Shown here one piece after another: positions 46,390 through 55,427 of a DNA stretch of 64,000 nucleotides (positions are counted from its first letter, which is position 1; the number at the start of each line of letters is the position of its first letter). This DNA is from Synechococcus sp. CS-1325 (GTDB lineage: Bacteria; Cyanobacteriota; Cyanobacteriia; PCC-6307; Cyanobiaceae): NCBI GenBank assembly GCA_025128135.1, contig JAHLYW010000025.1, positions 62,001-126,000 on the forward strand, given 5' to 3'. Made by a program: the position numbers and the translations under genes. The notes beneath the pieces are model-generated. The model made no database searches. It had not been told where the DNA came from and saw only the letters and a program-made list of their open reading frames with translations.

Positions 46390-48347
46390 ACATCGATTCT
46401 AAACTCACCAGCCTTGCCGACATCGTGGCGAAAAGCCCCGACTGGAGTTTCAACATTCCCATCTATCAACGGCTGTACGTTTGGGGGGAAGACCAGGTGC
46501 TCACGCTCTTGAACGATGTGGTCAATGCTTACGAGTGCGGTGCTGATCTTTTTTTTCTAGGAGGAACGCTGCTCGTTGAGCAGGAAGCCGAAGCAGGCCG
46601 GAGTTTTGACCTGATCGACGGACAGCAACGGTTCACAACCCTTTGGCTACTTTGTCATGCATGGCGCGGGGAGTTGATGCCATTCCTGACTATAAAGGCA
46701 GGAGAGTATGACGTGCCGCGTCTTCGCTTTGCCATTCGACCTGAGGTCAATCAATTCTTGCACACGCTGGCGTTTGGATTTAACGGCAAGCCCGCTGCAG
46801 ACGTGGAGGCCACGCAGCGCATGCGCACGGCCTTGGCTTTAATGAGCTCCCTGTTTGAAAAGCGCTCACTTCCTCCTGGCGTGGCAAGCAAGGAGGATCA
46901 TCTGGCTGGGTTAGCGGAGTTTGTCTTCACGAAGGTGAAGTTCGTTGTCACTTCAGTGCCCCATGAGACTGATCTTAATAAGCTATTTGAGGTCATCAAC
47001 AATCGTGGCGTGCAGCTCCAGCACCACGAAATTCTGAAGGCCAGAATGCTCGATGCCCTGCTTGAGGAAGAGCGCAATTCCTTTGCCGTGCTTTGGGAAG
47101 CCTGTGCGGACATGGACAACTTCGTAGAACGAAACCTTAGTGCTATCTCCGGTGTGCCCGCCCATGAAATAACCGTTCTCTATGAGCGCAAACATCTGTC
47201 AGATGCCGATGCCGTGATGTGTGCCTTGCAATCAAGAAGGCAAGAACATAGCGGCCATCACGTTCTGACCCTCGAAGATATTCTTGCTGAAGAAGAAGAG
47301 CAAGATTCACAGCAGGATCAATCTGGCGTAACGGAGGCTGAACAGTCTTGGGTCCGCAGCATGTTTGGTTTCCCCCTCTTTCTCCAACATACGCTGCGGA
47401 TCTGGCTGCACCAAAGACGTCGTGGTGATCTTCCTCGACTGCTCGACCGGGAGTTACAGCAACTATTTGAATCACACTTCTTCAATGACGATGCTGAACG
47501 GGCTGACAATGTGAGATCTTTTATCAGCTTGCTCTGGAAGCTGCGGGTGCTCTTTGATGAGCACATGATCAAGTGGGCGGATCAAGGGGAGGAGGAAATT
47601 CACTTGATCAGCAAGATCACCGTCAGTTCCAGCAATGGAAAGCGTTACATGAGCCGGGCTCGTGGGGTGGATTCTAATCGGGGTTTTTCGCTTTTACAGA
47701 GTATGCTCTACCATTCCCAGGAGATCACAACGCAGTATTGGTTGACGCCGTTACTCATGTACATCCACGATCACCCAGAGGCCGAAGTCGAACAGTATTT
47801 TATTTACCTGCGCCATCTTGATAACCACCTGTTGGGCTCAGCGTACGACGAACCACTCGTGCGTCGCACGTTGAATTTCATGAGCGAGCCTTGGCTTCGC
47901 AGTGAATTGATTCACCAGCACGCGCTGAACGAAACGAGCGGCCTCAGGTTTGCCCACTACTGGTTCTACAAGCTTGAGTTCGTGCTTTGGTTTCAAAGGG
48001 TGCGACCTGTGGAGGCATGGGCAAAGTTCAGGCTCACTGCCAAGAGTTCAGTGGAACACATTTCCCCCCAGACTCCCACCGACCGGGATCACAACCGCGT
48101 GATTGAAAACCTGGATAACTTTGGCAACCTTGCTCTTGTCTCCCGTAGCCTAAACTCGGAATACAGCAATCTCCCCTATAACGAGAAGCGTCAGCGTTTC
48201 ATCAATAATAATCGAGGTCGGCTGGATTCACTGAAGATGGATTTGATTTATCAAAATGTCAATTGGGGCGACAATCAAGCGGCTGCTCATCAGATGAAAA
48301 TGATTGAATGTCTTGAAGCCTATTGTGAAGCAACACCAGCTGCGTAG
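46386..48347 (+). CDS. DUF262-DUF1524 protein (GmrSD-like nuclease candidate)
   Basis: 653 aa with a GTG start. DUF262 at the N-terminus: FNIPIYQRLYVWGEDQVL, FDLIDGQQRFTTLWLL and FEVINNRGVQLQHHEILKAR. The central region (about 230-530) is helical. The C-terminus holds a DUF1524/HNH-type block: SSVEHISPQTPTD (about 555), then NLDNFGNLALVSRSLNS and NLPYNEKRQRF. In GmrSD, SspE and similar enzymes these halves sense modified DNA or NTPs and cut DNA. With its partner it could be a second restriction module inside the type I operon. The stop is followed by about 150 bp with a possible hsdS relic. Confidence 0.87.
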   Translation: MNIDSKLTSLADIVAKSPDWSFNIPIYQRLYVWGEDQVLTLLNDVVNAYECGADLFFLGGTLLVEQEAEAGRSFDLIDGQQRFTTLWLLCHAWRGELMPFLTIKAGEYDVPRLRFAIRPEVNQFLHTLAFGFNGKPAADVEATQRMRTALALMSSLFEKRSLPPGVASKEDHLAGLAEFVFTKVKFVVTSVPHETDLNKLFEVINNRGVQLQHHEILKARMLDALLEEERNSFAVLWEACADMDNFVERNLSAISGVPAHEITVLYERKHLSDADAVMCALQSRRQEHSGHHVLTLEDILAEEEEQDSQQDQSGVTEAEQSWVRSMFGFPLFLQHTLRIWLHQRRRGDLPRLLDRELQQLFESHFFNDDAERADNVRSFISLLWKLRVLFDEHMIKWADQGEEEIHLISKITVSSSNGKRYMSRARGVDSNRGFSLLQSMLYHSQEITTQYWLTPLLMYIHDHPEAEVEQYFIYLRHLDNHLLGSAYDEPLVRRTLNFMSEPWLRSELIHQHALNETSGLRFAHYWFYKLEFVLWFQRVRPVEAWAKFRLTAKSSVEHISPQTPTDRDHNRVIENLDNFGNLALVSRSLNSEYSNLPYNEKRQRFINNNRGRLDSLKMDLIYQNVNWGDNQAAAHQMKMIECLEAYCEATPAA

Positions 48348-48399
48348 GCACTAAGCCTGATCATCTCGGCTACACGTGGAGAGCGTAGAGCAACTTCAT

Positions 48400-48450
48400 C
48401 GCCCCTGCCCCTCCCCGAGTCAGCAGCCATCGCCAGGGCGTTCAGTCTGA
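48400..48450 (+). pseudogene. Possible hsdS central-region relic
   Basis: One frame reads PLPLPESAAIARAFSLKDLE, similar to the PLPPLPEQRAIATALSDVD motif of HsdS conserved regions. It is short and has no start or stop context, so it could be chance. It sits between the DUF262 gene and the small unknown gene. Confidence 0.4.
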
Positions 48451-48494
48451 AGGACCTGGAGACGGCGCTAACGTCGACCCAGCACGGTTGGGTC

Positions 48495-48722
48495 ATGTCC
48501 GAACAGGAACGGCAGCTTCAAGACCTCGAGAACTGGTTTCCATCTGTTTCCGGTGAGGCCTTTGCCGCCGCTCGGGAGCAGGTGCTGGCCTCGGGGCAAA
48601 GCGTGCTGCAATCCGAAGGTGGGTTCATCATCCGGGTCTTTCCCGACGGCCGCAAACAGCGTCTGAAGCCGGTCGAGGCACCCACCCCGGTGATACCGGG
48701 CACCATCTTCATCATCCAGTGA
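48495..48722 (+). CDS. Small protein of unknown function
   Basis: 75 aa, ATG start. SEQERQLQDLENWFPSVSGE at the N-terminus, then GGFIIRVFPDGRKQRLKPVE and a hydrophobic end PGTIFIIQ. No family recognised and no signal peptide. It lies alone between the DUF262 pair and the truncated regulator, 100 bp before the latter. The short basic beta-like stretch FPDGRKQRLK occurs in some small cyanobacterial proteins, but I attach no function. Confidence 0.6.
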   Translation: MSEQERQLQDLENWFPSVSGEAFAAAREQVLASGQSVLQSEGGFIIRVFPDGRKQRLKPVEAPTPVIPGTIFIIQ

Positions 48723-48826
48723 TCACACCAATCACCGGTGGCCGATGGCTGTTACTGAAGACAGATCAGATTCCTCACTTGTTCATGAGGACGTTGATGG
48801 AGAAGATCGCTTGAACCACCACCGGC

Positions 48827-49297
48827 ATGCCAGACGCGCCCCGCTCCGCCCCCCAGACCCATAGCCGCTTCCTTGAACGGATGGGCACGGGCACAGGCGA
48901 CATGATCCGGCGCTGCCGGCAAGCGGGCTTGCCTGAGCCGGGATTCGCGATCCGAGATGGCTTCGTGGCCACCGTGTGGCGGCTGCCCGTTGCCAAGCCA
49001 GAGTCACAGCCAGAGACGCGGCCAGAGTCACAGCCAGAGTCGCGGCCAGAGTCGATGGAGCGGCGTGTGCTGGGTTTGTTGCGTCATGGAGCGCTGTCCA
49101 AGGCGGAACTCTCCAGCGGCCTGGGCCAAAAAGAGATTTCCGGCCAGCTCAACAAAGTGATCCGCGCGCTGCTCAGCGAGCAAAGCATCGAGTACACGAT
49201 TCCAGACAAACCGAATAGCCGGCTGCAAAAATACCGGCTGACGGCTAAAGGGCAAACCGCTCAGGCGCCAGATCGCGCCGAATCGAGGCCTGCATGA
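48827..49297 (+). pseudogene. C-terminal fragment of an AlbA_2/AAA_4-type regulator or helicase-like protein
   Basis: 156 aa. RFLERMGTGTGDMIRRCRQA then GLPEPGFAIRDGFVATVWR is the end of the HATPase-like part of AlbA_2/AAA_4 proteins. It is followed by a Pro-Glu-Ser-Gln repeat (48997-49056, 12-bp units) and a winged helix MERRVLGLLRHGALSKAELS, which matches their C-terminus. The N-terminal AlbA_2 and most of the ATPase are missing. Its stop overlaps the hsdR start by 4 bp, so the fragment may still be translated for coupling. Confidence 0.7.
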
Positions 49298-52200
49298 ATC
49301 GAGCATCGGTGGATCCCCTGCCAGAAGCGCCCCGCTCAGAACGCCAGACCCAGAACCGCGTCATCGCCCTGTTCACCGACATGGCGAGATCTGACGGGCT
49401 GGGCTACGACTTCCTCGGGGATTGGAGCCAGCGGGAGAACAACCGCTGCATCGAAGCGGCGTTGCTGCGCGCCAACCTGCTGGAGCGTGGCTATGGCGAG
49501 CTGCAGATCGCCGCCGCCTTGCAGAAACTGATCGCCGCCGCCGACAGCACCGGCATCAGCCTCTACCAGGCCAACCTGCGCACCTACCAGCTGCTGCGCT
49601 ATGGCGTGTCGGTGCAGATTGCCGCTGGAGCGCCCAGTGAGCAGGTGCATCTGGTGGATTGGCAGCACCCGGAGGCCAACCATTTCGCCCTCGCCGAGGA
49701 AGTCACCCTGCGCGGCGGCCATGAGCGGCGGCCCGATCTGGTGATCTATCTCAATGGCATCGCCATCGCTGTGATCGAGCTCAAGCGCAGCTCGGTGGAG
49801 ATCGCTGACAGCGTGCGTCAGCTGATCAGCAACCAGCAGGACATCTTCAACGCCCCATTCTTCGCCACCGTTCAGCTCCTGCTGGCGGGCAGTGATTCCC
49901 AGGGGTTGCGTTACGGCACCGTCACCACCAGGGAAGAGTTCTTCGTGGAGTGGAAGGCGGCCGCCAGCCCAGACCAGGCCGCCGCTGCTCCCAGCCCGGG
50001 AGCGTTGCTGGATCGGCCGCTGGCCGAAATGGCCGACAAGGCCCGGCTGCTCGATCTGATCCGCCACTTCATCCTCTTCGACAACGGCATCAAAAAGGTG
50101 CCGCGCCCCCATCAGTTCGCCGCCGTGAAGGCGGCCCAGGAACGCCTTCGCAGCCGCCAGGGTGGGGTGATCTGGCACACCCAGGGCAGCGGCAAGAGCA
50201 TCCTGATGGTGCTGCTGGCCAAGTGGCTGCTGGAGACCGATCCCGAGGCCCGCATCCTCGTCGTCACCGACCGCGACGAACTCGACAAGCAGATTGAGGG
50301 GGTGATGAAGAATGCCGGTGTGATCGGCGAGAGCTCACCCTCACCCCGCGTCACCCGGCGCGATGAGCTGGTGGCCAAGCTCGGATCGAGCACGCCCCGG
50401 TTGCTCTGCGCCCTGCTGCACAAGTTCGATCCCGCCGACCTCAACGGGCCGCCGCCGCCGATCCGGGGGCGTTTCTACGTGTTCGTGGATGAATGCCACC
50501 GCAGCCAGGGGGGTGAGATGAACAAGCAGATGAAGCGCTGGTTGGCCGACGCCCTGTTCATCGGCTTCACCGGTACGCCCTTGCTCAAAAAGGATGCGGC
50601 CCGGCTGCGCACCCGGGACCTCTTCGGCACCTACATCCACACCTACAAGTTCCACCAGGCCGTGGCCGACAAGGTGGTGCTCGACCTGCGCTACGAGGCC
50701 CGCGACGTGCCGCAGCGGCTCAGCTCTCCCCAGGCCATCGAAGCCTATTTCGCGCAGAAAACCAGATCCCTGAACAATTTCCAGAAGGCCCTCATCCGCA
50801 AGCGCTGGGCCACGATGAAGGAACTGATGAGCGCCGAGGAACGCAAGGCGCGCATCGCCGCCAGCATCATCCACGACTTCGACACCAAGCCGCGCCTCAA
50901 CAACGACCGGGGCACGGCGATTCTGGTGGCGGCAAGCATCTACGACGCCTGCCATTACATGCGCATCTTCCAGGGCAAGCCCTTCGGGGCCTATTGCGGT
51001 GTGATCACCTCCTTCGAGCCGAATCACAACGCCATCTCCCGTGAACCAGCCAACAGTGATGAGCGCTTCAAGTTCGACACCTACACCCAGCACATCCTCA
51101 AAGAGGGCCAGAGCACCAAAGCCTATGAAGACGAAGCCAAGCGGCGCTTCATTGAAGAACCGGCCAACCTCAAGCTGCTGATCGTGGTGAGCAAGCTGCT
51201 CACCGGCTTTGATGCCCCCAGCTGCACCTACATCTACCTCGACAACGAACTCCACGACCACAACCTCTTCCAGGCCATCTGCCGCACCAATCGCCTCGAC
51301 GGCGACGACAAAACCTACGGCCACATCGTTGATTTCAAGAAGCTGTTCGAAGATCTGCAAGAGGCCATCTCCGTGTACAGCTCCGATGAGCTGGATCTGG
51401 ATCAGGGTGATGGCGGCAGCAACAATGTGGAGTTGAAGGGCTGGCTCAGCGAAGGTAAAAGGCAGCTCGATGCGGCCCGTGAAGAGCTGCTCTACCTCTG
51501 TGAGCCCGTGCCGTTGCCGCGGGAGGTGGAGCAGTTTCTCCACTTCTTCTGTGGTGAGATCGACAGCCCCACGGCACTCGCAGAAACGGAGCCTTTACGC
51601 GTCGCGTTCTACCAATCCGTGGCCCGCTTTGTGCGCGCCTTCGCCGACATCGCCCAGGCTCTCGCCGAAGCCGGCTACACCGAGGCTCAGATCGCCACCT
51701 TGCAGAAGGAGGTTGATTTCTATGCGGAGATCCGCTCCGCCATCAAGAAGCATTCCGGCGAAGAGCTCGACATCAAGCCCTATGAGGCCGACATGCGCCG
51801 CCTGCTCAACACCTATGTGCAGGCCGATCCAGCGGAGGATCTCGGCAACCTGCAGACCCTCTCCCTCACGGAGCTGATCATCGAAACCGGCATTCACGAT
51901 GCCATTGCCCGCAAGCTCAACGCCAAAGGCAAGCTCTCGAACAACGCCATCGCCGAAGGCATCATCAACAACGTCCGGCGCACGATCATTCGCGACCAGC
52001 TCACCGACCCGCGCTTTTATGCCGAGATGTCGCGGCTGCTGGAGGATCTCATCCGTCAGAGCCGCTCCGATGCCACGGCCTACGAAGCCTTTCTGATCAA
52101 GGCCGAAGATCTGGTGAGGCGCATGGCCAACAGGGAGCCTGTGGGAGGTGTTCCATCGATGCTCCACGGCAGAGCGGAGGCGATCGTGATCTTCAACAAC

Positions 52201-52446
52201 CTGCCCGCCATCCTTTCGGGCATGGCATCAGCGCCATTGGAGGACAATCCACAGCAGCAGGAGGAGCGCGCGGAGCTGGCGCTTCGCCTCGATCAAGCGA
52301 TGCGCGATTGCGCCCCAGCAGGCTGGAAGGGCGATACTGCGCGCGAAGCTCAGGTGCAGAACGCCCTGTTCCCCATCCTTGCAAGGGATCGCGCCGCGAC
52401 GCTGGCCCTGTTCGACCTGATCAAAAACCAGCCCGGCTACGGATGA
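49294..52446 (+). CDS. hsdR: Type I restriction-modification motor/nuclease subunit HsdR
   Basis: 1050 aa. N-terminal PD-(D/E)xK nuclease: [20 protein letters not shown] (about 148-166; D and E-x-K seen). Translocase: [20 protein letters not shown] with Walker A (about 288-307), [20 protein letters not shown] box [12 protein letters not shown] (about 395), [11 protein letters not shown], and a RecA2 with [20 protein letters not shown]. The C-terminal helical domain contacts HsdM. Complete with hsdM and hsdS, so a functional restriction system is plausible. The YgjP-like gene overlaps its stop by 4 bp. Confidence 0.96.
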   Translation: MNRASVDPLPEAPRSERQTQNRVIALFTDMARSDGLGYDFLGDWSQRENNRCIEAALLRANLLERGYGELQIAAALQKLIAAADSTGISLYQANLRTYQLLRYGVSVQIAAGAPSEQVHLVDWQHPEANHFALAEEVTLRGGHERRPDLVIYLNGIAIAVIELKRSSVEIADSVRQLISNQQDIFNAPFFATVQLLLAGSDSQGLRYGTVTTREEFFVEWKAAASPDQAAAAPSPGALLDRPLAEMADKARLLDLIRHFILFDNGIKKVPRPHQFAAVKAAQERLRSRQGGVIWHTQGSGKSILMVLLAKWLLETDPEARILVVTDRDELDKQIEGVMKNAGVIGESSPSPRVTRRDELVAKLGSSTPRLLCALLHKFDPADLNGPPPPIRGRFYVFVDECHRSQGGEMNKQMKRWLADALFIGFTGTPLLKKDAARLRTRDLFGTYIHTYKFHQAVADKVVLDLRYEARDVPQRLSSPQAIEAYFAQKTRSLNNFQKALIRKRWATMKELMSAEERKARIAASIIHDFDTKPRLNNDRGTAILVAASIYDACHYMRIFQGKPFGAYCGVITSFEPNHNAISREPANSDERFKFDTYTQHILKEGQSTKAYEDEAKRRFIEEPANLKLLIVVSKLLTGFDAPSCTYIYLDNELHDHNLFQAICRTNRLDGDDKTYGHIVDFKKLFEDLQEAISVYSSDELDLDQGDGGSNNVELKGWLSEGKRQLDAAREELLYLCEPVPLPREVEQFLHFFCGEIDSPTALAETEPLRVAFYQSVARFVRAFADIAQALAEAGYTEAQIATLQKEVDFYAEIRSAIKKHSGEELDIKPYEADMRRLLNTYVQADPAEDLGNLQTLSLTELIIETGIHDAIARKLNAKGKLSNNAIAEGIINNVRRTIIRDQLTDPRFYAEMSRLLEDLIRQSRSDATAYEAFLIKAEDLVRRMANREPVGGVPSMLHGRAEAIVIFNNLPAILSGMASAPLEDNPQQQEERAELALRLDQAMRDCAPAGWKGDTAREAQVQNALFPILARDRAATLALFDLIKNQPGYG

Positions 52447-53195
52447 GCGCACAGCCCCAGAGTGGTGTGCCGGCTCCGTTTGGTGAAACGATCCAGATCG
52501 GCGAGATCGACATCCTGGTCACCAGGAAGGCCATCAAGCACGTTCATCTTTCCGTGCATCCACCCGATGGTCGCGTCACCCTCGCGGCCCCCAGCGCCAC
52601 GCGGTTGGAGGTCGCCCGGGCCTATGCCATCACCCGCCTCGCCTGGATCCGCCAACAGCAAGAGGCCTTCAGGGGTCAGGCCCGCGAACCATCCCGTCAG
52701 TTCATCGAACGTGAGAGTCATCTCCTCTGGGGACGGCGCCACCTGCTCTCCGTCGCCTACAGCGAAGCCAAGCCTTCCGTTGCGCTTGATCACAGGCGCA
52801 TCACCCTCACCGTTCGCCCCGGCAGTGATGCCGCCAAACGCGGCGAGATCATCCATTCGTGGCACAGATCACTGCTTCACGCGCTGCTGCCACCGCTGAT
52901 CAAAACCTGGGAGCGAAAGCTGAACGTGAACGTCAACGCCTACTTTCTGCAGCGAATGAAAACCAAGTGGGGAAGCTGCAATCCCCGTGCCGGCAACATT
53001 CGCCTCAACACGGAACTGGTGAAGAAGCCGAAAGATCTTCTCGAGTATGTCGTTGTGCATGAAATGGCCCATCTGCTGGAGCCAACCCACAGCGAACGCT
53101 TCATCGCCATCCTCCAGGAGCACTACCCCACCTGGCGCGAGGCGCGGGCCGAACTGAACGCGCTGCCGCTGGCCGCCGAGTTGTGGCGGGAGTGA
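52443..53195 (+). CDS. YgjP-like (DUF45/M48-type) zinc metallopeptidase
   Basis: 250 aa. DUF45 features: [32 protein letters not shown], then [20 protein letters not shown] and the zinc site [17 protein letters not shown] (His, Glu, His and a third His; about 203-219). Such genes are often last in type I RM operons, where they may process or trim HsdR-related proteins. This association is what I know of the family, not proof of role. Overlaps hsdR by 4 bp and closes the operon. Confidence 0.9.
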   Translation: MSAQPQSGVPAPFGETIQIGEIDILVTRKAIKHVHLSVHPPDGRVTLAAPSATRLEVARAYAITRLAWIRQQQEAFRGQAREPSRQFIERESHLLWGRRHLLSVAYSEAKPSVALDHRRITLTVRPGSDAAKRGEIIHSWHRSLLHALLPPLIKTWERKLNVNVNAYFLQRMKTKWGSCNPRAGNIRLNTELVKKPKDLLEYVVVHEMAHLLEPTHSERFIAILQEHYPTWREARAELNALPLAAELWRE

Positions 53196-53762
53196 GGGCC
53201 GCCTTCGTTTCTATGCAGCTCACCCCAGCGTCCGCAGGATGCTCTTCATCATCAACACCAAGTGCAACGGTTGGTGAAGGCCAACAGCCTCACGCTGCAG
53301 CCACAAACAGGTGTGGTGAAGGGCATCGGTGAAGTAGAGCCCATGGCGTACGCCGGCCAAGGTGAAACCTAACCGCGCCTCCGCTTTCCTGAGTGCCGAA
53401 ATGCTGGGGAGTGGGAGGGGATGAGATTGGATGCCATCGCCCCTTTACAACGTAGCTTCGATTGGCCATCGGCGTAGAAGGTAGTGCTCCAATCGTGTAT
53501 TCAAATGGGGCAAAGGGTTCCCACGAGCGAGGTATGGCAAGGGGACCTGGACTCGTTACAGGGAGGTCTAGGACAATTGGCAAGCTTCATTGTATTGAGG
53601 GCAGAAACCGCTGGCCTCGTAATCCATCGCTTTGGGCTACAAGCTTCAACGGGCATTTTCCCAAGTTCGTATGTTATCTCTATCACTCGACTGGCATTCT
53701 GAGTTTCGCTTCAGGCTAAGATGTTCCGACTCTGACAGAAGCGATGTACATTCTTTCGTGCC
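53196..53762. other. Non-coding stretch after the type I operon
   Basis: 567 bp with short open frames in several frames but none with a recognisable protein, ribosome binding site or codon bias. Base composition falls toward its 3' end. I see no tRNA, terminator or repeat. Probably decayed material belonging to the fragments that follow. Confidence 0.6.
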
Positions 53763-53927
53763 ATCAGCCCTTCCCTTGCCCCCTCAGAACAGCAACGCAT
53801 CGCTGCCTGCCTGAGCAGCCTCAACCATCTGATTCACCGCCGAAACTAAAAGTTCGAAGCCCTCAAGATTCACAAGAAGGGCTTGATGCAACAGCTTTTG
53901 CCAACTCCGGAAGAGATGTCAGCATGA
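53763..53927 (+). pseudogene. hsdS C-terminal relic of a different type I system
   Basis: Frame reads LAPSEQQRIAACLSSLNHLI then HRRN, a TAA stop at 53847-53849, and KFEALKIHKKGLMQQLLPTP then EEMSA and TGA at 53925-53927. This matches the C-terminal conserved region of an HsdS class distinct from the intact gene at 40952 (whose end is ALKQGMMQELLTG). No upstream TRD remains. The next gene's ATG overlaps its stop by 4 bp, as in a real operon. Confidence 0.8.
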
Positions 53928-54298
53928 ATGGCCTGATTCTCTACACCACTGAAGACGGTACCAGCCGCATCCAACGATGCGCCAAAGGCCAGACGGGGTG
54001 GCTCCCACAGCGCGAGATGGCGGAACTCTTTGCTGTGAGCTCGGACAACGTAGGCCTGCACCTTAAGAACATCTATGCGGAAGCTGAACTGACCCGCGAG
54101 ACAACTACCGAGGATTCCTCGGTAGTTCAACCCGAAGGGGCCAGGGAAGTTCAGCGACCGCTCATCCTTTACAACCTCGATGCCATGCCCCCCGCCCGCC
54201 CCGGCGTTTACAGCGGCGAAGCCAATCCCTTTGGCTGCCACCTGCCCGCCCAGCTGCAGCAGCAGCTTTTCCCGTTATCGGAAGAAGTGGAAGCATGA
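53924..54298 (+). pseudogene. RhuM-family N-terminal fragment fused to an unrelated tail
   Basis: 125 aa. MNGLILYTTEDGTSRIQRCA, then GWLPQREMAELFAVSSDNVG, LHLKNIYAEAEL and RPLILYNLDAM match the N-terminal half of RhuM proteins (usually over 300 aa), ending where the conserved LYNLDVIIAVG would continue. The last 37 residues (PPARPGVYSGEANPFGCHLP, then LQQQLFPLSEEVEA) are not RhuM and not recognised; they end just before the next gene's ATG. This looks like an in-frame deletion joining two genes. Confidence 0.7.
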
Positions 54299-54642
54299 GC
54301 AAGAAGATCATCATCATCGCTGAACCGAACGGCGCAGGAAAAACGACCTTTGCTCGTTCCTTTCTCCCGCAGGAGGCGCAGTGCCCGCGCTTCATCAATG
54401 CAGACCTGATCGCGGCCGGGCTTTCACCCTTCTCCCCTGAGAGTGCAGCGCTCAAGGCGGGGCGGTTGATGCTGGCAGAAATCGCCGACTGCGTCCGCAA
54501 CGGTGAGAGTTTTGCCTTTGCGACCACGCTTTCCGGTCTGAGTGAACTGGAAAGGGCCTACAAGCCCGCCGTTGATGCCTGGGCCATCTATGACAGTGTC
54601 GGCGAAAGCCCGGCGCTGCTCGAATGGGGTGAAAGTAAATGA
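54295..54642 (+). pseudogene. Zeta-type toxin with altered P-loop and internal deletion
   Basis: 115 aa against about 190 for the family. KKIIIIAEPNGAGKTTFARS has the Walker A shape but the first Gly of GPNGAGKT is Glu. INADLIAAGLSPFSPESAAL and FAFATTLSG follow normally, then sequence jumps to ERAYKPAVDAWAIYDSVGES, which is the family's C-terminal end, so some 60 residues of the substrate-binding part are missing. Zeta toxins phosphorylate UDP-GlcNAc; this copy is unlikely to do so. It overlaps both neighbours by 4 bp. Confidence 0.78.
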
Positions 54643-54842
54643 CCATGAGAAACATTCAGGAAGCCAACGATCCCGATCTGCGTGCCTCCGTTGCCGCCAT
54701 GAAGCGCGCCGCAGAGGCAGCCCGCCAGACGGCCATCCAGACGGGCACGAATCTCGTCATCGTCAAAGACGGCAAGCTCACCCGTATCCCCGCCGAAGCG
54801 CTGCGTGAGGCGGCCCGCCAGAAGGGCCGACAACCGACATGA
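54639..54842 (+). CDS. Small zeta-toxin partner protein
   Basis: 67 aa. ANDPDLRASVAAMKRAAEAA, then TGTNLVIVKDGKLTRIPAEAL, is a compact protein commonly located next to zeta-like toxins and probably their partner or antitoxin; I do not know its biochemistry. Intact in length, although the toxin upstream is decayed. Overlaps both neighbours by 4 bp, so retained as part of the old operon. Confidence 0.6.
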   Translation: MTMRNIQEANDPDLRASVAAMKRAAEAARQTAIQTGTNLVIVKDGKLTRIPAEALREAARQKGRQPT

Positions 54843-55171
54843 CCCCCGCCCGCCCCTTCGCCCTGCGCCTGTTCATGCCCTCCGGCCAGCCTGAGGGCAT
54901 GCGCATCGTGGAGAAAACGAACTGGAGCGGCATCGGCTTCGTGGAGGAGTTGCTGCTCTGTTGCCCGGTGCTGGGGTTTCGCGCCTTCGAGCAGGCATCG
55001 GGTAAGCCGTCAGCCTCCAGCAGCAGGCTTTTTCACCTCAAGGGTCCAGACGCTTCCGGTCAGGGCTTTGAATCACCCGGTGGCTTCACGGTGCTCGCTG
55101 GCGCCAAGGCCCGCCGCGACTTCGCCGATTCCACCATGCCCGCCATGGAACCATCCACCTGGTGCCGATGA
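54839..55171 (+). pseudogene. GIY-YIG nuclease N-terminal relic
   Basis: The first 33 residues (PFALRLFMPSGQPEGMRIVE then KTNWSGIGF) resemble the start of a GIY-YIG-containing family that opens with an RIYLPDG...GLRIVEKSNWTG pattern. After residue about 35 the frame carries Ser/Gly-rich sequence with no nuclease motif, so the gene is truncated. ATG overlaps the previous stop by 4 bp. Confidence 0.55.
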
Positions 55172-55287
55172 TCGAAACCGAGGTGCAGATGCAGCGGCAG
55201 GGTGAGATCCGTTCCTTCCGTGGCCAGCTGCATTGAGACGGCGACCTGGAAGCCCAGCGGCTCGATCAGCCCGATGCTCCGGGGTGA
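55168..55287 (+). pseudogene. VapB antitoxin C-terminal relic
   Basis: Frame from the ATG at 55168 reads ...SFRGQLH, then a TGA at 55234-55236, then DGDLEAQRLDQPDA and a TGA at 55285-55287. The pattern RGxLxWEGDLDAMRxD is the usual VapB end, so the Trp-Glu codons have turned into a stop. Its final TGA overlaps the GTG of the VapC relic. Confidence 0.62.
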
Positions 55288-55376
55288 TCGTCGTTGATTC
55301 ATCGGTCTGGATCGACTTCTTCAACGGGGTCAGCACTCCTGAAGTGGAGCATCTGGGTCTGGAGTCTGCGACCTAA
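55284..55376 (+). pseudogene. VapC PIN toxin N-terminal relic
   Basis: GTG start, 30 codons: VIVVDSSVWIDFFNGVSTPE then VEHLGLESAT and TAA. The first part is a standard PIN-domain VapC N-terminus with the first catalytic Asp, and then the gene ends, leaving about one fifth of a toxin. The VapB relic is translationally coupled by a GTGA overlap, confirming a former vapBC pair. Confidence 0.75.
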
Positions 55377-55427
55377 GCCGTGGGAGCTCCCATCCAGCCC
55401 ATTGGCGCGAAGCCGCCCGGGCGCGAC

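Noticed and set aside
53462..53719. 85-aa open frame after the metallopeptidase gene
   Set aside because: No ribosome binding site, no family, and two other frames of equal length overlap it.
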